Origin: Lactuca virosa
Taxonomy: Eukaryota; Streptophyta; Magnoliopsida; Asterales; Asteraceae
Direction: 5' to 3'
Length of the DNA stretch: 64,000 nucleotides
Assembly: GCA_928212115.1 (NCBI GenBank)
Contig: CAKMRJ010003334.1
Coordinates: 96,150,342 to 96,214,341, forward strand
Every line of letters starts with the position of its first letter. Position 1 is the stretch's first letter. Positions 55,936-64,000 of the stretch are shown piece by piece. The notes under the pieces were generated by a model. It saw only the letters and a program-made list of their open reading frames with translations, made no database searches and had not been told where the DNA came from. A program made the translations under genes and the position numbers.

Positions 55936-56149
55936 TTACTCCAACCCACTTTATATGCAATCTTGTTGGAGCACTTTAATACCTCACATTCACCCAATCG
56001 GATGTCTCATATGTAGTTCAGTTCACATTCACCAACATGTATGCACCTCTTGAATCTCAGATGGTAGCTTTAATGTGTTTACTACGTTGTGTTCAATGTC
56101 TTCTTGATTATGATCTTATACTCTATAGTACTCATTCCACACGTCTTAC
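55936..56149 (+). pseudogene. Copia RT/RNase H relic, right half
   Basis: After the TTACT duplication, the translation in one frame gives SDVSYVVQF and NMYAPLESQ, then CLLDYDLILYS, matching the conserved Copia stretch between RT and RNase H (usually RPDISYAVQ...LRYV.GT.D.GL.LY). It continues the relic at 29680-29891 and is itself cut at 56149 by another Copia LTR. Confidence 0.75.
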
Positions 56150-56825
56150 TGTTGGATTAGATGTCTAAGCTCATAACTATTATTTGTATGTACTTGACCC
56201 GAGAGTAGCATGGTCCATTTGGGTTGCACTTCACCGGAACAATTTGTATGGATAGTCTTTTGAGAATAGTATGTCTATGGTTTATTAATATATTCTAAGT
56301 TATAATATATTAATATGAAATCATATTATTTAATTAGTATTGATCAAAAATTAATTTAGTATTAATTTAGTGATCAAAAAGGAACTAATTAAATATGGAC
56401 TCATATATGTATATATAGAATGGTCCAAGTTCATTTAGGATGGGCTAAGCTTGCATGGATAGTCCATGGAGTTTTTAACCCATGGATCCTATGGAAATGA
56501 AAGGTCATGGGTATTAGGGTTTACCTCTTACACCCGTTGAAAGAGAGTTCATGTCCAGAGATGCTTCCGCTGTCAATCCAACGTTTATGGAACTCCTCTT
56601 TCCCGAAGAAATCGCAAATGAGTTTGTAGCAGATTCATCTAATGTGAATCAATCAGTAAATGATGCAAGTTTCAATATTCACACTCTTCCTGTTTCTATC
56701 AATGATATCAGCCAAGACATTCCCTCACGTATTTACATGAATGTAACCCTAATCCTCCATACTATATAAAGAGGTCTTTGGCACATGAAATGGCACTAGT
56801 GTGTGAGTGAACAAGAGTGGGCCGA
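56150..56825 (+). repeat. 5' LTR of the + strand Copia element, left part
   Basis: Starts TGTTGGATTAGATG. Includes ATTAATATATT-type AT-rich DNA, and a TATATAAAGAGG box near 56762. The family block GGGTATTAGGGTTTAC...ATGAATGTAACCCTAAT is split by a 212-bp insert. The LTR is broken at GCCGA by solo LTR W and resumes at 59831. Confidence 0.88.
56525..56736 (+). other. 212-bp open-frame segment inserted in a Copia LTR
   Basis: Relative to the two LTRs of the minus-strand Copia element, this segment is extra. TTTAC stands before it (56520-56524) and at its end (56732-56736). It is open on the + strand across its whole length (LTPVEREFMSRDASAV, then PTFMELLFPEEIANEF, and DISQDIPSRI) and has normal protein-like composition. 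I do not recognise the protein. It could be a captured exon or a fragment of another element. Confidence 0.6.
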
Positions 56826-59825
56826 TGTAACATCCCAAAATTCAAGACCAAAAATTTCGTTTTAATTAAGTAATTATATTAAACCATCAGTAAAAAAACA
56901 TTCATATTAATGTCTCATGTCAAAACCAAAGTGTCAATAATCAAAACATATTATCACATAACCATATCAGAGTGTAATCCCAAAGATCTCATGTGCAGAA
57001 AACATATTGTGATGCGCTGCGATCAAGTCGGCTCCTTTCCTTTGAAAATGAGTACCTGAAACCAAAACTGTAAACCATAAGCACGAAGCTTAGTGAGCTC
57101 CCCCATCATACCACATACCATACAATCACATATTGCCAGGCATATTTGGGTGCCCGACCTACCCTGCTGAGCATACCGGGGTGCTCAACCTACCCACTGT
57201 CAGGCATATATGGGTGCCCGACCTACCCCTTCGGTATCTTTCAACCGGTAACCGGGAGCTTGCCTCCCCTTCGGTATCTTTCAACTGGTAACCGGGGACT
57301 ATTTCACCCCCTACCACTACCACATAAAAGCATAGCATAAACACATAAATCACGTACTGCCTAGCATATCTGGGTGTTGGCCTACCCCTTCGGTCCTGTC
57401 GACCGGTAATTGGGGACTATTTCACCCCCCTACTACCACATAATATCATATCATACTATCACATAAACATAACAGGTAGTAGCAACATAGACAATTATCA
57501 CAAAGACAATCATCTAACAACTCCTACTGGTGGGCCGGCATTGTTGTCGTAGACCCACCGCTACTGGAAGGTAACTCACCTCACACTGCTGCCCCACACT
57601 GCTGAAGTCCCGCAGACTCAACCCCAGCCGCTGGATGACAGATTCCCGAACTGTCAACACCAAAATAACACCCAATTAATAATTGGGTTCCACTACATAA
57701 CCATGAGTACATACTTTGGATAATTACTACATTTACCCCAAGTTTGGCTTTATGCAAGCCCAAGGCCCAATCCATAGGCCCAAAGTCAACTAGGAAATCA
57801 AAGCCCAACATATGGCCCAATTTTCCAAATTGGGCCCAAACCTTTACAAGGTCTTACCATAAGGCCCAACCATTTAGTCCATTCCAACATTCAACATTCT
57901 AATGGCCCAATATCACATAATCATAAAGGCCCAAACTATGGCCCATCTATGGCCCAATTTTCCAAATTGGGCCCAACTCCTCATATGGGCCTTACCTCAA
58001 AGCCCATTAATTATTCTAGTCCATTTGCTTGATCTTGGATGGCCCATTATTAACCCAAATCATCAAGGCCCAATAGAAAGGCCCAACAATAAACCCAAGT
58101 GAAATTAGGGTTTCACATAAAATGGTGATTAGGGTTAAGTTTCCTATTTAACCCATTAAGGACTTAATCCACTAAGGACTTAATCCATTAAGTCCAATAT
58201 TGCTTAGATTAATCTTTGCCAATGATTATTATTTAATATCTCCAGTTATTAAATAATTCACGTGTGTCCCAGTTAATTCCCCAAATTAGGGTTTTATTGG
58301 CATTAAGGTTTTCCAAACCCTAATTAGGGTTTCCAATCCAAATATTAGCCCATTTATCAATTTGTTGGGCTTTTAGGTCAATTAGGGCTTTATTGGGCCT
58401 ATTAGGCCCACTAGAATATCATTAAGTCCATTAGGGTTTTATTTGGGTTAATTAGGGCTTACAAGGCCTATTAGGGTTTCAATCAACCTAAACGAATCGA
58501 ACTCAACGAGGCAAGCACACCCGCCACCCGACACGGCGGCCGGTGGCGGCAAGAGGTGGCAGCCACCACCCTATGGTGGTGGTATGATTTTTCCTTTCAT
58601 TATTCCAATTTTTACAATTTACAATGAAATCATAGATAAACACACACACTACACTAATTAAACACACACAACCACCTTATGGTGGCCGGCGGCGGCAGAT
58701 GGTGGCAGCCACCACCGTGAGGTGGTGGTGGTGGCTGTTCTCGAGAATTTCGGCCAAACAAGGCACCCAAACATAACTCGTAGCAATGGTTGGTGGTGTC
58801 AAGATCCGGAAGAAGGCGGTAGAAGGAAGCTATATGGCGGTAACGGCAACAGTTTGCGATAACAGCCACCACCTCACAGTGGTGGCGACGGTTTCTCTTG
58901 GTATTCTGCCCGGTGACAGGTCAACACATGCGAGTGCACGCCGGACTGCATCTAACCACCTTCACCCTTGCGGTGGCAGGTGGCGGGATAAATAGAAGAG
59001 GAAGACGAAGGGTAGCGGTTTAGAATAGCTACAACCGCCGTGGTGGTTGATTCGTGACCTCCTCACCAGTGGCGGTGCCACCGGAGATCGAAGATATGGA
59101 GGTGGCGGCAGCGCACTTGATGAAACAGCTGCATGGCGGCGGCTACAACGCTGAGACCCAACCGCAGCCCTCCAACCGGTCCTTCCCAAAAGCGGCGTCG
59201 GTCTCAGAGGTTCTTCCCAGCAACACCGACGTCCGGCTACGGTGGAGATGGTGGCGACTGGACGACCTCCGGTCATGGCGGCTGGACTCAACAGTTAGGG
59301 TTAGGGTTGGACTGGGGGGTGATGGGTTATATACCCCGAACCCCCGTGAACTTAATTCCATAATAACATATTCAGTCCCTCATTCCCTCTTTTCTTTCAA
59401 AATAAATCCATAAGTTACCCTTTTAATCCCAACATTAAAAATCCATTACAAAATAAGTCCTAAATTTACCCAACAACCCCTTCATCTACAAATTGTTATC
59501 AAAAGAAGTCCTTATGTTACTAAAAGGCCCCTAGCTTCCAAAATCTTTTCAATTTAGGTCCACATGATCAAACTTCAGCCATGTTAACATTTTTAGTCCC
59601 TCCTCCTCTCATTCGTTTCAGCTTAAGTTCCAATAATTACCACGGAGCCTGTCTTCATAAATATTTACAACCTGAGTTCGGATTTTACACTTTTAAACCT
59701 CCAATCTGTAAAATTGTGACAATTAGCTCCTCGAGACCAACACCCTGCATATATAATTATTTATCTTAGGGCTACCATTCGTTCCTTAATTTATTTATTT
59801 ATCTAATAATTAAACGGGTGTTACA
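56826..59825 (-). repeat. Solo LTR 'W' (Ty3/Gypsy), TSD GCCGA
   Basis: 3.0 kb, TGTAACATCCC to GGGTGTTACA, with perfect GCCGA at 56821-56825 and 59826-59830. Minus-strand sense is inferred from the splice-acceptor-like block (57050-57105) near the low-coordinate end, as in LTR Y. It has an ACCGGTAACCGGGG-type minisatellite (57130-57440) and GGTGGTGG hairpins (58500-58740) that parallel LTR Y. Open frames at 58654-59413 lie in the GC-rich LTR section and are not supported as genes. Confidence 0.92.
57130..57440 (-). repeat. Minisatellite of LTR W
   Basis: Repeated phrases AGGCATAT(T/A)TGGGTGCCCGACCTACC and CCTTCGGTATCTTTCAAC(C/T)GGTAACCGGG, two to three copies each, next to the splice-acceptor-like block. 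Confidence 0.7.
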
Positions 59826-59830
59826 GCCGA

Positions 59831-60121
59831 TTTCTAGTGTGATTACTATTCTCTCAAGTTTTCCAAGGTGTTTTGGTGATTTGTGATTCCACTTGAGGCA
59901 TCCACGGTATTGGTGCTAGGCTCTTGAAGCTCCAAGGAATCAACCACAAGGAAAAGGTATGTCATCCCACTAAGTTTTATATTACAAGTACCCCATGGTA
60001 TGTTAGTTAGGATGAGAACCTTGGAAAATCATATTTGCATGTATAATAGAGAAAACATAGATCCAAGGTTTCTAGGGTTGCATGTACACCATAGGAGTGT
60101 TAGGATGCTCAAAACCCTTTA
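59831..60121 (+). repeat. 5' LTR of the + strand Copia element, right part
   Basis: Continues after GCCGA with TTTCTAGTGTGATTACTATT, matching the other Copia LTRs, and ends CTCAAAACCCTTTA. Confidence 0.88.
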
Positions 60122-60138
60122 GTGGTATCAGAGCCTAG
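60122..60138 (+). other. Primer binding site of the + strand Copia element
   Basis: GTGGTATCAGAGCCTAG, the tRNA-Met type, directly after the LTR. Confidence 0.95.
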
Positions 60139-60786
60139 TCTTGTTTTCAATTATACTTGATGCTACATGTTTTTCCAAAGTTGAAATTCTGCCATTTTTT
60201 GCATCTGACTGCTCACCACGACGTGGCAGTCTTTACCACGATGTGGTGATGCCCATGTATGAAGAATTTCATGGTTTTACTTGGTATTAGATGAGGATCA
60301 TTACCCTAAACTGTTTTTTAAACCTAGAAACTTGTTTTTCAAGAGGGTAATGTTCTTACTTGTCCAATTGAAATGTGATTGTCAAAATTTCATACTTTGT
60401 TTAGTTTATATGATTAATCTAAATTACATGGAATTTGTTTGATTTGAATTACCTTAATCATATGTGTTTAATTTAGAAATTGAACATTCTTGTTAGTTGA
60501 ATTGTTGTTCTTGATGATTTTAATGGAGTCCATAAATTGTCCTCAAGTTATGGAATTCCAAAAGTTTTCTTTTAAATGGATCATTAAAAATCATAGGTTA
60601 TAAAAATGAAGAGTCTCATTTTCAATAACCATTAAACTCATATGTTATGAAGTTGAAAAGTTTTTGAATAGTTTCAAAACTTGCCCTCAAGTTTTGGAAT
60701 TTGTAAAGTCTCACACACACTTTAATTCCAAACCCTGGAGTTTTAAAAGTTAAATTCAACCCTTATACTTTATAGTATTATAAGTT

Positions 60787-60823
<37 letters not shown>

Positions 60824-61596
60824 ATCAAGTCAGTCTTACCGTTAGTAGGCCTCATTCACGAAGTCGGTCTATAAGGGGGGTATAAGGTTGTTGCCTATAA
60901 AATGGCAGCTTAATGGGTGTCCACTCTCACCCACCGCTTCCTTGACTGGTGGAGGGTTGTTAGCCGAACGGGTAGGACAAGGACTATAATTCTCATTATA
61001 AGTATAATGATAAATATAAAGTAACTAAACCTTATATAAATTATCAATCTTAGTTACTTTAGGAAAATGTGAAGTTGGTGCTAACCCATGAAATTACACT
61101 TTGTACCTTACCAAGTCGTTGGTGGAGCGTCTGTGGGTAACCGGCACACTAACATGGACTAGCAAGAGTGGCAAAGGGTGACTTAATGTTTATCATAGAT
61201 CGGTGGAGCGTGTGTGGGTAACCGGCACATCGATTAGGTGATAAAATTAAGGGTACCAAGTTAATTTGCATGGTTATTCACACCGTGTTTGTGATCCTCG
61301 GCATCCCAGTCACAAACTTGAGAGGGCACAATCAAGATTTAAACATGCCATTGAAAAGTTCAATGAATCTCAAAAGATCTAGGAGTTTCGATCCAATTAA
61401 AACCTAATACCTATTTCGTTTTTCATGGTGGAAAATGGTGAATCGTCATTCACCTACCTTCAAATATTTTGAAGCTTGGATTACGGCATCCCTCTTCCAA
61501 GTTATAAAATATTGTCTTGGGTCCTAGCCTTAATATTTCAAATTGGGTGTTCTATTAAGGACTTAAATCAACTAACTTGAATTTCTCCCATTGTAG
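60139..61596 (+). other. 5' leader of the + strand Copia element
   Basis: Non-coding. Contains CACGA(C/T)GTGG repeats (60216-60246), a TA microsatellite (60788-60821) and the GGTGGAGCGT(C/G)TGTGGGTAACCGGCACA motif twice (61125-61152, 61200-61230), homologous to the leader at 44860-45250. Confidence 0.7.
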
Positions 61597-62330
61597 ATGT
61601 CCGATTCAGACAATTATGGTCTTCCCAAATCCCTTGGAACAAGGTTTCCTAATGAAGATGATGTCCCGTGATTGGATCATGGAAATCATACTTCTCTTCC
61701 TCCACCTCCTCCAATTATTCTCCCTGACCCACAAGCTCAAAGACTTGAAAATTTCAAGGTCACTCAAGCCCTACTTGCAATGAAACATGAAGATGGAAGG
61801 CCTGTGTGTTCTCACGTCTTGGAGATGAAGTCACATATCGACAGGCTGAAAGTGTTGGGTGTTGAAGTCTCAAGGAAGTTGGCTGTTGACTGGGTTCTTC
61901 AGTCACTTCCTAAGTCGTATAGTGAGTTCATTAAGAACTACTATGTGACAGACCACGACATAACCCTTACTGATCTTACTTATTTGCTTGTTGCTGCTGA
62001 ATTAGAAATGTTTTGGCGCACTGGAAAAGTAAATTTGGGTGGAAGATCTGCTTCTCAAACTTCCATAGACATTGACAATGGTAACATTGGAAGTCTAGAA
62101 AAGCTTTCTCTTCCCAAAGGAAAGGGATCGGCCTTGGTCAACCCGGTTGACCAAAAGGTAAAGGGAAAGGCTAAGTCTGTGACAGTCCCGTGTACCATTC
62201 CCAAAGAATCTATATGTTTTTATTGTCAAGAGAAGTGACATTGGTTGCGAAGATGCCCTGACTACCTGAAAAATCTGAGAGAAGGAAGAATCAAAAAGTT
62301 TGACTCTGCTTCAGGTAAGTACACTATCTA
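61597..62330 (+). pseudogene. gag: Copia gag (UBN2 type), shortened and stop-broken
   Basis: ATG at 61597 starts MSDSDNYGLPKSLGTRF; TGA at 61669 breaks the frame, which reopens with PPPPPIILPDPQAQRLENF. The UBN2 core reads HVLEMKSHIDRLKVLGVEV, then WVLQSLPKSYSEF and ITLTDLTYLL. The N-terminal half of normal Gag appears missing. The zinc knuckle CFYCQEK-HWLRRC has TGA (62236-62238) in place of its Gly codon. The frame runs on to KKFDSASGK near 62318. Gag would bind element RNA; this copy cannot make it whole. Confidence 0.85.
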
Positions 62331-63965
62331 ACTCTGTTAAGTTTCTAATTGTTGATTCTTAATACATGATGTGACTAGGTTGCATTTTGATGTTTAGAAG
62401 GATCAATCAAAGGGAAGGAAACTTAAAGGAAGAGTATGTTGAATCTGATCGTGAAGATGGATTTCAATCGCATGGTTCGAAGATCGGATTTTTTAGTTGC
62501 TGCTTAGGAGTTATGATAGATTGCTAGGAAATATGTAATAGCATAGTTTTCATTTTAAGTCTCATTGTAAGGAAAAAGTGTTTTCCGCATTTTATAAATA
62601 AATAATTTTTTTTTATTTTATTATATCTCCTTGCAATGGCATTTATGAAAAATTGATGTTTGTATGTTTCTAGCAATATTGAAATATGAATTCGATTCTT
62701 TCTTTTGTGGTAGTGTCTAAATTTACCAAATAAGGAAAGACTCTCATCACCCAAGTTTCAATTGGATAGAAACTTGGAATCATGCAAGTTGTATTATATG
62801 ATGAATGAGAATTTTCATCTTTGGAAAATTAAGACTAATTCCTTGGTTCACATGTATATGTGAGTCAAGTGAAGGACTAAGGGATCGAGTACACATTCTT
62901 GTGCACTGGTCAAGTCCACCACAGAGATTGATAAGACTATTTGTCATGATTTACTAAAGTTTAGTAAATATGTTTATACTTACAAGTTTAAGTATAATTC
63001 TGAAACGTTGGAAAAGTTTCAATGTATGGCAGAACGAATGAGAATAATCAAATTAGGCAGAAAGACAAAAGTTTCTCAAATCTGAAAAGATGGGAGATTA
63101 CTTTAGTATCATGTTTTGTAATCATCTTATGATTAAGAAACCATATCACAATTGGTCCTCTAAGGACATCTTAGTACATTCCTATGGCTAAGAAGAGGAA
63201 TCATGAATTGTTGAAATGGTTAAATCAAGAAGATGAGTCATGCTTTGTTCCAAAACAATTCTTAGAGTCATACTTCAAGATTGTAACTTGAGTGACATAT
63301 CTTAAAGAAGGTTTATAACACTTGTCAAATGTATAGTAAAATGTTTTCTACTCTTGTACATTTGAAATTGGTAAATTGTGATGTTTTGGATAAAACAGAG
63401 ACCAACTAAGGCCAATTATGTGAAGTGTTTGTCTTGATAAGAATCCGCACTATCTCTTGAATATTTGTTCATCAAGGAATGGTTCTTGGCAAGAGAGTCT
63501 TATATGTCAAGAGGACAGTGGGAGTCTTAAAGATCCTGAAAGAGTTTCAAGAACTAATCAAGAATAAAACCTGTATTTTATCACCAGCACACGACTTGAG
63601 GTTTATAACTTATCATGTTGACATATTCTAGTTTTTGTGCCCATTCCAGTTAAAGTTGGCTTTGCATATGAGTTCTGATAGTTCTCAATTGGTTGCATAA
63701 CAACCTGGAAGCAATGGTAGGCCCTTGTGTTGCCAGGTGGCAAGAAATTAAGAATAAACAAGTTCAGTACATATGAGTTTGGATTTGCCACTAACCTTGT
63801 CTTGTGATTATGGTTATGACAAATTTACATGGATAGGAACACATACACCATAGAAATCTAAGTGTCATAATGTTTCTCTTCAATTCATGAAAATGATGGT
63901 GAGGAAACGCTTTCACTAAGTAGATTTTAAGTAGATAGCAATTGTGATATTTGCATTCTCAAAGT
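62331..63965 (+). other. Downstream region of the + strand Copia element, no pol
   Basis: No integrase, RT or RNase H motif on either strand over 1.6 kb; AT-rich. The phrase GATTCTTAATACATG near 62354 may be a decayed protease. Confidence 0.5.
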
Positions 63966-64000
63966 CGTTAGTGGAGCGTGTGTGGTTAACCGGCACACTA
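63966..64000 (+). repeat. Recurrence of the Copia leader motif at the window end
   Basis: GTCGTTAGTGGAGCGTGTG then TGGTTAACCGGCACACTA is the exact complement of sequence in the minus-strand Copia leader (about 44940-44975) and resembles 61120-61152. It suggests another copy of this leader begins here. Confidence 0.6.

Larger units (their letters stand above)
56150..64000 (+). mobile_element. Copia element on the + strand, gag-bearing, runs off the window
   Basis: The LTR start TGTTGGATTAGATGTC at 56150 and end CTCAAAACCCTTTA near 60121 are followed by a tRNA-Met primer binding site. It is related to the minus-strand Copia element (38858-46543) by LTR and leader sequence. Its 5' LTR contains solo LTR W and a 212-bp open-frame insert. 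Gag is shortened and stop-broken, and no integrase or RT is seen up to 64000, so this copy looks non-autonomous. Confidence 0.8.

Noticed and set aside
58654..59413. Several overlapping open frames of 70-120 codons
   Set aside because: All lie in the GC-rich hairpin part of solo LTR W on both strands; no domain.
1..64000. Endogenous plant virus sequences (pararetrovirus or geminivirus)
   Set aside because: All reverse transcriptases seen lie in LTR retrotransposon contexts with LTRs, PBS and integrase; no movement protein, coat protein or Rep motif noticed.

Overview
The window is plant nuclear DNA, almost entirely nested transposable elements around one clear host gene. I infer a eudicot, plausibly Asteraceae (lettuce-like), from LTRs packed with the palindrome ACTCG(C/T)CGAGT, long Ty3/Gypsy LTRs and abundant Copia elements. 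The genus is an inference from general knowledge, not something the sequence proves. No bacterial, organellar, rRNA or CRISPR features were seen.

Layout. (1) 1-10959: a decayed chromovirus-type Ty3/Gypsy element on the + strand. Its gag-pol frame carries several stops and two frameshifts. It is split near its 3' end by a Sirevirus-like Copia element (5614-10837) with two LTRs and a perfect CTTGC target-site duplication (TSD); that element keeps gag but has lost pol. (2) 10960-21653: LTR material. A + strand LTR end at 13599 faces a minus-strand gag remnant (13600-14640) whose primer binding site and 5.2-kb LTR follow (15077-20269). That LTR holds a 1.4-kb tandem duplication, 59-bp repeats and a MITE-like foldback element. 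(3) 21654-29680: the gene-bearing island. It has two nested terminal-inverted-repeat elements (22196-23924, 23276-23674), an unexplained ~260-bp direct duplication, an intact intronless class III (GH18, hevamine-type) chitinase gene (26077-26958) with TATA box and polyadenylation signal, and another inverted-repeat element with a 9-bp TSD (27745-28714).

(4) 29892-55935: a 26-kb minus-strand Ty3/Gypsy composite ('element Y'), bounded by a TTACT TSD and inserted into a Copia reverse-transcriptase relic whose halves lie at 29680-29891 and 55936-56149. Inside Y are a solo LTR 'Z' (33940-35616, TSD CTGAT), an LTR 'X' that appears twice (36713-38171 and 49891-51371) with the same flank behind both copies, a gag gene belonging to X, and a nearly intact Copia element (38858-46543, TSD CATAC). 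(5) 56150-64000: a + strand Copia element of the same LTR family. Its 5' LTR is interrupted by a 3.0-kb solo Gypsy LTR 'W' (TSD GCCGA) and by a 212-bp open-frame segment absent from sister LTRs.

Most protein-coding capacity is retrotransposon-derived and broken. The closest to functional are the Copia pol at 40452-43334 and the X gag. The only confident host protein is the secreted chitinase. The most unusual non-coding signal is a block resembling an intron 3' splice site (ACTCAC, then about 45-60 nt later a pyrimidine-rich tract ending in CAGG). It sits roughly 180-250 bp before the 3' end of most LTRs here, often next to a family-specific minisatellite.
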